Positions 40,292-51,429 of a stretch of DNA of 64,000 bases are shown here, one piece after another. Origin of the DNA: Diphasiastrum complanatum (Eukaryota > Streptophyta > Lycopodiopsida > Lycopodiales > Lycopodiaceae); NCBI GenBank assembly GCA_029204225.1, contig CM055095.1, forward strand, positions 33,939,078-34,003,077, written 5' to 3'. The position numbers were made by a program, and so were the translations under genes. The first letter of the stretch is position 1. The number at the start of each line of letters is the position of its first letter. The notes below the pieces were generated by a model. The model did not search any database. It was not told the origin of the DNA and saw only the letters and a list, made by a program, of their open reading frames with translations.

Positions 40292-42265
40292 ATGTCTTCT
40301 ACCGATACTTCCCAGTCTCCGTGCTATACTATCTATCGTGATGTCCCATCTGCAACGGACATCATGATTCTTCCTAGCACAAGCATGGTCACTTAGTGGG
40401 TGACCCTTGCGGAGCCACTGCTCACTACAATGGGTATTCATGAGAGAGCCTTTTCGGATTGCATCAATATGGATTTCATCACTCTTGCCTTCAGTACGTG
40501 GAAGGAAGAGAAATCCAAATTTTATATCACTTTCCAGGGAGCCACACATAAGGTGCGCATCACTGAGGCCGCCCTTGCAGCTATAGGTATAGCATCTGGC
40601 ACGCAGGCCTCACCCAATCATAAGCACGCCAAACAGACCATCAAGCCATATATTGACCTCACCAATGATCTGCATTGGACCAATGATGGCTACCTTCTGG
40701 AAGCCATCACTGAGCCTTCAATCCATGATGCTGCCCAGCTACTGAACAAGTTCCTGATGGTTGGCAACCTCAGGAAAGATGACATCACATCACATATCCT
40801 CCATAGGATAGTGGAGTCCCACACCAAGCTAGCCAAGCCCCTCTTGAACCATATAATTGGTTCAAGACTATTTCTGGTGAGCTCAAACGAGCTATTAAGG
40901 CCAATACTAAGCAACAGTTTGTTGCCGGCTCTTTATTGTCCCTTTTAGTCGCTTCTCACTTAGAAAACAGAATCCATGGCTTCCACCTGGATTCTGTGCT
41001 TTCGGTCTACGAAGAAGCATCGGTCGAGTCATCTCACCAGGCCTCAAGTTCTCATAGTCATCATCGTCCACGCAGCGAGATCGTTATTCTTGACTCGCCT
41101 TCCGCGTCATGACGTCGCACTAGGCATACCTAGTCAGCTGCGCTTCCTCCCCCTGCTGCTGTTCGCACTAAACTTTCCATTTCTCCAGCCTCTAATGCTT
41201 CCCTCGCCTCTGCTTCCAACCAAGGACAGTTTGTGACCATTGGGCCTACCATTCCCATCATAGCTGCCCAGGCCGCCTCACCCCCACACACCGAAGCCAT
41301 CTCACCAATTACACAGTTCTTTATGGATATGTTCGATGATTCCGACCCCCTTGGAGCCACCGAAATTTTTGAAATGCCCCAAAACCTTGCGCCCTTTGAA
41401 CTCCAATCCCCTGAAAGAGGATTTGGACATATCCATAAATCTACTGTTGGTGTTGAATATGTCAGCCAACAACTTCATACGGAAGATAGTCTAGCTGCAC
41501 TTCGGGTCAACAAAGCTGTAAAATCACCAAAATAGTTCGACGCCACAGTGTCTGAAGGGTTTGAAGAGGAAGACCATTTTGAAGAAGACATAGTGGCACC
41601 TATTCCACGCCAACCAAGGACAGCTCCATTAGGTCCTCTTGCTGCTGCCGCCTCCACAACTGTCGATTCTGGGGATGCTCTAGGTTTGGTTTCAAGCCTT
41701 GTGCAAGTGATCCAGTCGATGCTGGATAGGAAGAAAGAAATGGAATAGAGAATCTCTGATCTGGGGTCCGAAAACACTCTGATCAGCCAAAAACTTGTCC
41801 AGTTGGATCGAGAGTTGAAGATTGCCAAACAACATGAAGACAAGGCTAAAGTCGAAAAGAAGTTGGCCCAGCAACAAGTTGATCGCTTGGAAGAATACAC
41901 CAGCTCCCTACAAAATGCCCTGACAACTGCACATGATCAGGTGGATAAGGCCGTGCATGATGCAAAGCAACAGGTGCAGCTGCTGAAGGAGCGATTACAA
42001 ATGGCTAAACACGATCGCACGCGGCTTCAAGGTAAATTGGATGCGACCACCCTTGAGTGTGATGCGTATCTTCAAACACAAATACCAGATCATCCGGTCA
42101 CACCGACGGAGATTGCGTATTTGTTCAAAAAAGTGGAGACATACAAAGTGGCCCTTCAGGGATTCCAAGGCCGCTTTAATAGGTTCAAAGTAGCAGCTTC
42201 AACCAAGTTGGCAAAGGCTAAAGAGACCATCATCGACCGATCGACAAGTGCAATCTTAACCTGGT
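40292..42265 (+). pseudogene. Extra ORF of Tat-like gypsy D, ATHILA/plant-mobile-like with coiled coil
   Basis: This is an accessory ORF downstream of integrase, as in some Tat/Athila elements. It starts at ATG 40292 (MSSTDTSQSP). The N-terminal part (to about 40950) has RAFSDCINMDFITLAFSTW and FYITFQGATHKVRITEAAL followed by AIGI, the layout of the ATHILA ORF-1/plant transposon protein families (from memory). After a frame change near 40910-40950 comes a Ser/His/Pro linker, an acidic stretch and a long Gln/Lys/Glu coiled coil (about 41800-42110). In-frame TAGs at 40394, 41533 and 41746 interrupt it. About 650 codons in all. No signal peptide or membrane segment supports an envelope role. Its function is unknown. 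Confidence 0.65.
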
Positions 42266-43240
42266 TGTAACCACTAAATCCATCCAGAAAACTATAAGCT
42301 TTCGCTCCGGCAAGGCGGTCCAAAATGCTTTCAATAAAAGGTAACAGAAAGTGATTCTTTCGCGTCACTTTGTTCAACGCTTTGAGATTCACACAGATCC
42401 GCAATTTTCCATTTTTCTTAGGAACAATGACAATCGGTGAAATCCATTCAGTATGCTCGATCTCATAAATAAAATCGGCGTCAAGCAATCTCTAAAGTTC
42501 TTTCTTTATCAGGTCCGCCACATTAGAATTACAGCGATAGAACTTTGTAACCTTTGGAACTGCATAAGGTACTAAAGGTATGGTATGTTCAATCACTGAT
42601 GTCAGAATACCCTTCAAATCTTGATAAGTCCATGCAAAACAATCTTGATACTAAATAAGTAACAAGCAGAGTGCTTGATACTGTTCAAGAGTAAGTTGTA
42701 ATCCAACTTGTACAATCTTTTCTGGTTCTCCTGGTTCGTCATCCTAGCTGGGCCATCGTAAACCTCTTCAGATTCTGGCATATGTTCTTCAGGTTCACGA
42801 TGTGCTTTAGGTAACATGATAACCACATCATCCAGTGTATAATGTTTAAAATGTTCAGGCATATCATGCTGGACTACATCTGTTTGTTCTTTTTCGAAAG
42901 GACTTGTCTTGGATCTTCGCTTAGCCTTCTTAGTAGGAATTGATCATGGAGGTGATGACTTTCAAGATGATAAATCTTTCCACATGTGAAGACTTCCTAG
43001 ACGACGATGTTTTACTAGAAATCTGACTTGAAGAATCATCCTCAACTTTTCCTTTGCCTTTATCCAATAAGGGTGGCAGTTTCTCTGAATCAATCTTTCG
43101 AAGGATATTTTGCCTGATTTGAGTGGATTGGCTTGTTTAAAATCTAATCTGATTGATAAACCGGGAAAGCTATTCATATCACCAATCTTAAGGTCCATTT
43201 GAATATGAGATATCAGAGAAAATAACAAAAATCAGTCAAA
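42266..43240 (-). pseudogene. Tat-like gypsy: RT N-terminal half and protease-RT linker, inverted
   Basis: On the minus strand: QDCFAWTYQDL near 42640, then IYEIEHTEWISPIVIVPKKNG, LRICVNLKALNKVTRKNHF and AYSFLDGFSGYNQVKIA, ending at about 42266. This is exactly the RT part missing before 37208. Upstream (to 43228) is an acidic linker. Stops at 42652 and 42935 break it. The strand is opposite to the integrase and the gag, so the element is rearranged. Confidence 0.88.
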
Positions 43241-44020
43241 TCTGTCAGATTTGGTCAAAAAAGAGACAAAAAGCATCATCAGAACTGATAACTTTTTATC
43301 TTCTTTCAGGAAATCTTCGTCGAGTTGCAAACACCTTTGGTTTTGTTTACAAAACCTTCAGTTTGAAGGGCAAAGATTAATTCCTAGTAGATTTTCAGAA
43401 ACATCAAAAAAACCGTCAAAAACCACCAAAAAAACGTCAAAACATTAAAAATACAGAAAAAGAACCTTCGCCCGATTCACTGTGCTTAGGTGTGTTTCAG
43501 ATCTATCTACTGCCAGGTCGATCAAAAATAAAACCAAAAATAAACACGTTTTCAGAGAATCAGTTGTCATATTGCCATATTTTTGCCAAAAAGTCATTTT
43601 TTTGCAAAAATACCAGTATCACTCTTGAACCTTCGCCAAAACCTTTGCCAAGTTTCTAGAATATTCTATTTATAGTCAAATACTATTTTTGAGTTCAGTG
43701 AAGATTCTTCTTGATCAGGTCACAAAAATTCTTGAATTTTACCCTCACCAGACTATAGAAACTATAATTTCTTGTGTCATAAATTTTTGTCCGATTTTCC
43801 ATGGTTGTATTTGTGTCAGATCCTTCACCTGAGAGGTTGGCGAAGGTTATTTCCCTAGAAATTGCTAGAAAAGTGTTCAGAGAATTTTTTTTCCCCAAAA
43901 TAACACTTTTGAACCTTCGTCTAATGAACCTTCGCCAGTCCTATATATTTAGTTTCTGATTTTTCAGATCAAGTCTCTGTCAAAATTTGGATCAAAATAT
44001 GATATATTTTTAACGAAATT
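43241..44020 (+). repeat. Second non-coding spacer with repeated AACCTTCGCC motif
   Basis: Copies at 43462 (AACCTTCGCCCG), 43628, 43912 (ending GT) and 43927, diverged copies at about 43311 and 43640, and an inverted copy (GGCGAAGGTT) at about 43839. It directly precedes a gag that lacks its N-terminal part, so this spacer was probably joined here by rearrangement. Confidence 0.7.
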
Positions 44021-44023
44021 GCC

Positions 44024-45590
44024 ATGATTATGTGGTTTTTGTCAAGTCTATCTAAACGGATCAGACGTGAGTTGAAATGCCATAATGAGTATGCACTCTT
44101 GCAAAATGCTATAGACGATGCAATTCGGGAGGAGGATGAAGATTCAGATGAGGAGCCAAATATCAGTATGTTGTCTTATACAGCAGGGCAGACTACTACG
44201 ACATCCACCACTATTGCATCAACGAATGCCAATGCTACTGCAGAAATGATGCTCAATGAGTTCGAGAAACTTGGGAAGAACCAGCAGAAATCGATGGAAA
44301 AGTTGCAGTTGCAACTTGATGAGAAGATCAAAGCATTGAAAAATTTCCATGGGGAAGCAAACAAGGAACCCGAAAAGCTTACAAAGACATTTCCTACTAG
44401 GGAAAATGTTTGGTGTTCTATTTGTACAAGAAATCACACAATGAACGAGTGTCCTCAATTGAAAAAACGAATGGAAATCAGTGTTTGCCATCTGTGTAAT
44501 TCACCTGATCATGAGACTGCTTTTTGCAACTTCAACCCTCGGATAATTCAACAACGGTATGTCCAGATGGGATATCGAGAACCACAGTATGAAGGTAATC
44601 CAGCAGTAAGACCGTGACAATCTGCTCTTGGATATCCGAAACGTTTAGCTTTACCTGCCCCACTAAAGCACTCCACTCCTCCAGCCAATTTGATGGAACC
44701 AGAACCTTACAGAAATGCTGAGCAATGGAATTATGGAAATGATCAAGCAAGTGGATCTTCAGGTGGATCTTTAGAACAATATGCCATTTATGCTGCTGCT
44801 CAACAACAAGCCTCCAGAAATTGGACCAGAGCACCGCACGGATGCTTTGCATGTGGAGAAAATCATAGAGTTGCAGAATGCCCAAATAAAGAGAAATTTG
44901 TACCATTTTGTCGTGACTGTGGTTACGGGCATTACTATGAAGACTGTCTAGCAAGACCGAAGCCACCACCAGCTACAGCACTTGTAAATTTGATAACAAT
45001 CAAGCAAATACTAGTAGCTCAGAATAAAGCAAGCGCACCCTTGATGGTGGTCACCAGAGCACAGAAGCAGAAAGAACCAGTAATGGGTCCAGTACCTGCT
45101 GATTCTATACCATTGAATGATATACCAACAACATCGGGAGTCTATCCAAATCTTAATACAGAAAAACAAGGATATCAAGATATGAGACAGTGGATCAAAC
45201 ATCTGCAAGAAGAAGAGAGCTTGAAGCTGCTAAAGCAACAGCTGAAGTTCAGTCTTCGCCATTGCAGCCTCCAAAAAATTTACGTACATATATGAATGAT
45301 CAGTTACATAATCTTGAAGAACCCTTCAAGATGACTGAACCAGAAGCACTGCATACAGAACTACTCATGAACATTTTGTCTAGCAAGATCAATATTTCAT
45401 TGAGAGAGTTCCTGAAGTTGGTGCCAAAAGCAAAAGAAGTCTTAGCACAAAAGTTAGCTCAAGAAGAACCAGAAGTCCATTAGGAGCCGCTTTTTTGTGC
45501 TAGATTTGAAGAATCTAACGATGTACTCCATGTTGGAGCCGCTTGGGAAAGTGAACAAAAGAATATCACTCTACCGATACAGCATAGACA
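44024..45590 (+). pseudogene. Tat-like gypsy D gag with four zinc knuckles
   Basis: Starts in mid-gag (WFLSSLSKRIRRELKCHNEY, related to element A). A Gln/Lys-rich helix follows, then four knuckles: CSICTRNHTMNEC (about 44415), CHLCNSPDHETAFC (about 44487), CFACGENHRVAEC (about 44843) and CRDCGYGHYYEDC (about 44910). Three have CX2CX3HX4C spacing and one CX2CX4HX4C. A TGA at 44615 sits in the same frame as the next stretch; a CGA-to-TGA change would explain it. A frameshift near 45200 leads to LRTYMNDQLHNLEEPF and LREFLKLVPKAKEVL. Confidence 0.85.
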
Positions 45591-46313
45591 ATTTCCTAAA
45601 GAAGCAGCCGTGATAGATGGGGGTTCAAAGGTAACCTGATTTCTACAAAGCTATGTGCAAAATGGGGCCTTACAAAGATTAAGCCTGCTACTTTTGCTAT
45701 TAAACTAGCTGATCAAACGACAGTGCATCCACGAGGAATGGTGGAAAATATACTTGTCAGAATTGCGGGAGTACAGTTCGTCATTACTTTCATAGTGATG
45801 GACTTACCAAAAGCACCAAATGTCTACCGAATTCTATTAGGACGTCCATGGGTACGAGTTGCGCAAGTAATTCATAACTGGGGTACCGGAAAAATCACTT
45901 TTGAAAATTGTGAATGTGCAGTTTAAATTGATTCTACAACTTGGACTATCAAACCAGTGGTTCAAAAAGAGGATGACAATTCGTCAACAACAGATCATAC
46001 TTGTGATCGACCAGAGAAAAATTTGAAAGTTCATTATGATTTTCAAACGGATACTATCAATTGGAATGAAGCTCTTGCAACAATTGACTATACAGCAAGA
46101 TATATGTGTCAACAAGATAATCAATCAGATTTGAGCGAGATTTTTTTATTCGATCAAACTTTGGATACACCAATCACGTTTCCACTGAATGAGATGAATG
46201 TAGCCTGGATATCAACGGAACCTATACCAGATCTGATTGAGGATGAACTCATTCATGTGAGTCATGCCTTGACTTATGATGACAATGTAGCACTTACGGT
46301 GAGCAGATTCTAA
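45591..46313 (+). pseudogene. Tat-like gypsy D protease region
   Basis: AAVIDGGSK at about 45605-45630 supplies the D-G-G-S catalytic motif. A one-base frameshift then leads to NLISTKLCAKWGL, VEITF-like FVITFIVMDLP and YRILLGRPWVR (the I-L-G-R-P-W block) near 45830. A TAA at 45924 is followed by an acidic linker (45957-46313) toward the RT. The enzyme would cleave the polyprotein; this copy is inactive because of the frameshift. Confidence 0.85.
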
Positions 46314-46318
46314 ATCAT

Positions 46319-46609
46319 ATGGATCCAACCAAATTTGGAGTGCGTAATGTTCCTGATGAGCTCACAGAAGTAAAACCGCCCAAAGTAGTTATATTAAAGG
46401 AAGACGAGATCACAGGATCGATGATGAAGAAACAAGCTACGCAACATTATAATACGGTCCTGAAATGGAAAAATCCCAAAATAACCTTAAAATGCAGATC
46501 TAACATTATTCATGCCACGATAAGATGCCTAATACAAGCTAACTATCCAACAATCATGCTACAATTGAAAAATTGGCGTAGCTCCTTGGCAACGACACCA
46601 AAATTGTAG
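46319..46609 (+). pseudogene. Linker remnant after the protease
   Basis: 96-codon open stretch with VPDELTEVKPPKVVILKEDE, likely the continuation of the polyprotein toward RT. Similarity to the element ends at about 46600, where unrelated sequence starts. Confidence 0.5.
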
Positions 46610-46619
46610 TGGGTTTCTT

Positions 46620-47488
46620 TCCTTGCCTAACCTGAATCCAAGATCTAGTCAATCTAGCATCAAAGAGACGGAGTTAGTTGTCACGCGTAGGTTCGTTCCC
46701 ATGAGAGCGATAGTTTAGTTTCGATTTCAACATGAATGGAGGATTCACATCTATCTCTACGTCCATTAACCCTACTCTTTAATACTACACATCCCTTAAC
46801 ACTTAACGCTACACATCCACAACAGAGATAGCTTACTCTTTCTCTCTCTTTCTTTCTCTCTCATAAAAAGTATAATAACATACAATCCCAATAACACTTA
46901 GATCCAACAATTAGCAAAATCCAAATAAGCATGAGAGATGGAGGAAAAGTGATAGAGATCAAGGACATTCATCAATCCATTTTTGAAGAGAACCAATTTG
47001 CTTTATTGACATGAGGAAATGAACATGAGGAGCAACTCGAGTTGGTCCCTTCTTATAGTAGAGAGGAGGACCCTGGCCTCTGAATCCTATTGGTCCAGTC
47101 TTGCCTCTCTTTTTATTCAAATTTAAAAAAGTGTGGGAACCATCAAAATTGGAGGGAAACCCAACTTTATTCACTAACTTGACATTTAGGCCCTGTGACA
47201 TCAAAAGTCCCGCAAAAAGACCTAAAGTCCTTTTATTAACTTTTAACTAATCAATCAAATAACTGTGTGATCATCGGGTTGGACTTACACACACAGCGTG
47301 CCAAATCTCTCTCACTTATTAACTAGGGTTAGGGTTGCCTTGAGATCCGCAAACCCTCCAACATTAACCAATGCTTCTAGGTAGGGAGGAAGGGGAGACT
47401 CAGTCAATGAATTTAAAACATTCTTGGATTAGTCAACAATACACAAATTTGGTTGTTCATTTTCAAATCTTGTCAAAATGCGTCCAAG
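46620..47488 (-). other. Unassigned, LTR- or promoter-like sequence
   Basis: On the minus strand CTACTATAAGAAGGG (near 47060) looks like a TATA box and TCAATAAAGC (near 47010) like a polyadenylation signal, the layout of an LTR. Both LTR ends remain unidentified. No coding region. Confidence 0.3.
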
Positions 47489-48156
47489 TCATGTTCTTTT
47501 TTTTAATGGACTAGATCTAGATGAGATAGGAAGAGGAGGATATTCTACACAAGGTATGTGAGGTGATGTGGGATGGATAGAATCGATGTGAGGTGTCATG
47601 AGATAGATAGAATCTATGTGTGGTGACATCGTGGAATGAATAGAATCCATAGAAGAATCTGTGTGAGGTGTTGTGGGATGAATAGAATCCATGTGAGGTG
47701 TCGTGAGATGAATAGAATCTATGTGTGGTGATATCATGGGATGAATAGAATCCATGGAAAGATCTATGTGAGGTGTGGTGGAGTGAGTGACGTGCGGAAT
47801 GGAAAGTTGCATAACTTCCACATCATGATGTGTGCAGTGACTAGTGACATCAATAATATGATCATCAACAAGTTCTTCGTCTAATGCCAAAGATGATCCA
47901 AAATCGACATCTCTTATCATGTTGATAAGATTGTCAATCGACGTGTTATAGGACATTGATGCCAAGGTATTATTCTACAACAGTGAAACATTATACAAGC
48001 GTTAGTTTTTTTTTTTTCAAAAAAATCATAAATGTGTATGATAAGAAAACGTGCTAAATAGTCAAAATATACCTCCAAATCCACATCGGGCTCCTCAATG
48101 TGCATTCCAAACTTCCACATATGTTGCACCACTATTCGTCTTTTTCGAATTTTCAA
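47489..48156 (-). pseudogene. Two-exon gene fragment with PHIDSIH repeats, family unknown
   Basis: A minus-strand exon up to 48073 (RKRRIVVQHMWKFGMHIEEP, then DVDLE) has a donor GAG|GTATAT. An acceptor GTTGTAG at 47975 joins it in frame to NNTLASMSYNTSIDNL, and the exon runs to a stop at 47489. The second exon has 7-9 copies of a PHIDSIHxT-like peptide (47555-47780), from an imperfect minisatellite of roughly 30-40 bp, and a basic end (PLKKRT). It may be transposase-related or a host gene. A further possible exon lies near 48340-48470. I cannot name it. Confidence 0.4.
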
Positions 48157-48558
48157 TCCTTTGCATTGTCTGCACTCACAATATATCTTTTCATTGTACC
48201 TCTATTGATACTAATTTCATTTTACAATTCCAAGAGTTATTAGCTTAATGTTACAAGATAATTTATATGTGTATAAATACACTCTTAAGTTTTAAACAAA
48301 TAAATATATAGTACCTTTGATTTGAGTCAAGGCTGGGCACTAGAACTTGATGACGATGATGTTCCACTAAGTCTTTGATCAAGCATTTGTGCTCTTTTTC
48401 ATGATCATTTTATTTTGTAACAATGTTGCATCTTCTTTAACTTTTTGCTATATTGTGGAGGCGTCGTGCTTTAAACAATCGTAGAAAAAAACAAAAAAGT
48501 TATATTCAACACACAATGTTGCAAATCCAAATGTTAAGTACATAATATCTATTGTACA

Positions 48559-48965
48559 TTAATTAAATATTACATAAGCTGAAGCACATTCATCACTTCT
48601 CTGTACACTTTGAGAAATTTGGTTTCTTAGTGTTAGAAGTTTAGAAGTATTCTTTGCCTCATAGATAGACTTGAGAGTATCCCAAGCATCTTTGGCATTA
48701 GTACAAGCACCAATTTCTCTTAAGATGTCATTTGAGACATTCATCTTAATATAATGCAGAGCCATCCTAGCTCTCTTTTAATACTTTGGAATTTCTTGAG
48801 GAATTTGTGGTTCTTCTTCAATGCCAAGTACAATATCCATCACATCTTGTAGTATTAAGACAGATTCCATTCTAATCTTCCAAATTGAGTAATTGGAGGC
48901 TGACAATCTTTCATTTGCTTCTAATAGAAAGACACCCATTGAAGTCATAAAGAATGATGGAAATC
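48559..48965 (-). pseudogene. Copia gag fragment
   Basis: Minus strand: GVFLLEANERLSASNYSIWK (near 48940-48880), then LHYIKMNVSNDILREIGACT and SKLLTLRNQISQSVQRS. It is related to the gag of copia B but clearly a different family. It stops near 48559 with no knuckle, so it is truncated. Confidence 0.8.
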
Positions 48966-49671
48966 AAAAAAGATGGATGAAAGAATTGCTTATCTTCTCA
49001 CTACAGGAACCAATCAAGGGTACCAAACCAAATCCTATGTAAGACTAAGCAAAAAACTATGAAATGGATCTCACTAGCTTGACAATCTCTCTAAAACAAG
49101 ATTTGAATCATCAAAAAAGATGAAGTATGGAAAAAGTTATGGTTCTCTGAATTTCACACATGTGAAATACTCCAAAAATGTCAAATTGACTCAAATACAA
49201 TCTATTTGTATGAAACAATTTGTCTAGAACCTATAAATTTTGTCTAAATTACATATAGATAAGATTGTTCAACTTCTGGATGATTTTTGTGATCATTCAA
49301 ACAATAAATGACATGTACACACGATTTGCCACAAGTCTAGGCACCCTACCTACGACTCTTCAAAAGCTTATAACTTCTAATTGGCTTATCCAACTGTCAT
49401 GATTCAAATTGCATAAGATTCTACACATTTCTAGCTTTCTAGTGAAATTTGGATCTAAGATGAGAGAGAACCACCAGACTGAAAATGGGCAGATTTCACA
49501 CATGCCAGTACCTAAAATTCTGTACAGTACCTGATCTGGACCATTCAATGTGGTTTGAAGCCCTAAATCACCAAAAAACTACAAACTAGCTAGAAAGTAG
49601 AATCTAGACAATTCCTAGCTTGAAATTTGATCAAATTTGCAAACTTTTTGATTAGATTTGCTTGTAGGTAG

Positions 49672-49683
49672 GCTCTGATACCA
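49672..49683 (-). promoter_or_regulatory. Primer binding site, initiator tRNA-Met type
   Basis: Minus-strand TGGTATCAGAGC sits immediately inside the LTR at 49684. Confidence 0.85.
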
Positions 49684-50299
49684 TGCTGAATTCACACGTG
49701 TGGGACGCCCTACACATGTACTTTTGATCTCCTAAGCCCAATAATACCATAAAGATCAGACTAGCATTGGTTGACAATAGGAAAGCTGATCATACAAGAA
49801 ATTTATTGTGTTACAAACAAGATATGTCAACAAAACATAAGACTAAGCATCATAAATGCCTCAACTCGGCTAGAGAGAGAAAATAGAAAGTACAAAACTC
49901 GTGTAGAGAGAGAGAGGGCACAAAGAGCTTGTCTCCAAATTTGCATTACACACAAATTTCATCATTTTCTCAATGAGAGTACATCACATATATATAGATC
50001 CATGGACTCTTCTCCTACTTTGAGTTGAATTGGAGTTGTGAATCCACCTCTCAAGCTATCTAGACTTATTCAAGCCACCTCACTATGTCTAATTGTGCCA
50101 CCTTGCCTTTTCATGCATTAAATGTGGCATGTAAAGTACAAATGGCAATTCCTATGGTAGCTCGAGTTTCTACTTCTACCTACCTTGAATATTTTATTCT
50201 AAGATGGGTCTTTACTAAGCCAAAAGAGCTCAATTCATCTTTGGCATTTTTAGGACCCCTACTCACAACATTAGATAGATTTTTCAATATTTTGACACA
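49684..50299 (-). repeat. 5' LTR of the minus-strand copia element
   Basis: Inner end fixed by the primer site. Outer end set at TGTGTCAAAATA (minus strand), by similarity to the outer end of the LTR at 57354-58090. A TATATATATG promoter (near 49992) lies inside. About 616 bp; outer end approximate. Confidence 0.7.
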
Positions 50300-51429
50300 A
50301 GTGACTAGACTCAACTAGTTTCAAGAGCATTATATTAAGACAACTCAAGTATAACTAAGTGATCAGACTCAACCAATCCCAAGTCTAGTATATTTAGATA
50401 TCTCAAGTTTGATCCCTTGTCAATGAAATTGACTCCTATCACATGAGATAACTAGAATTTGATGTGCATATTTTGGAATAGCTCACTTTTGGTGATTATC
50501 ACTAAAGGTTTCTCGTAAAGTGATCAAATTTGAGGAATTTTGTGCTCATGAAATAGATCAAAGTCGATCCCCATCACTTGAGATAGCTCAAATCTAATGT
50601 CTAATACAAGATCTTGGTCCTTATCACTTGACATAGAAGATCGAGTGATTGAACTTGATCAATCTACAAATTGGAACAATCAATTTTGGCCCCTTTACAT
50701 GGAATTGTCTCCTACCACTCAAGATAATTCAAATTTGATGTCAAACACCCATGTGTGGTACTATTTCTGGGATGATCTTGGAATTTTACAACATTTCACT
50801 CTTTCCAATGTGCACTGCTTTGTCCATCACTTTGTTTGACTCTTAAGATGATGGTCCTATTAATATCCTACAAAGATGAGCTGTACCTCATCGATAACCT
50901 ATCCTCTTCGTGTTGGATATGTCATGATTTTTTGTTCCATTTTCCTAACCCCAGAATGCTGTAGAAAGTAAACTATAGCAAATCGCACATATAGTGAGAG
51001 AGAGCCGAGGAGGGGAAGTACCACAAGGAAATGATGTGCGAAAGAGACTTTCACCTCAATTAAAAAAAAAAATGACACGTTTTATTATATAATTGTGGAC
51101 AAATGGAAAATTGGATTTCAAGGTATGAAGAAGCCAAAAAGGAAAAAAACATAACATTAAAACGAAGAAGAAATATCAATCAAAGAAGAAGGAGAGCGTT
51201 GGAGAACGATGAACCTTTGGAGCCTTTACCGTCGAAATGCACTCGTGAATGGGTTTTTGATACGATGCTAAAATCATCCTAAAATGGAGAAGAAGTGACT
51301 GAATTAGAATGCAAATTTGTTCGTGGATGTGGATGGAAGGCTAGTGTAGTATCGTCTTTGTCAAGTTTTGTTTTTATACTACTCATGATCAATATTTAAT
51401 AGTATATTTATTTACATAAATTTATTCAT
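50300..51429. other. Intergenic, no gene recognised
   Basis: AT-rich with short chance ORFs. 51150-51290 may hold a decayed upstream exon of the CACTA-like fragment. Confidence 0.4.
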
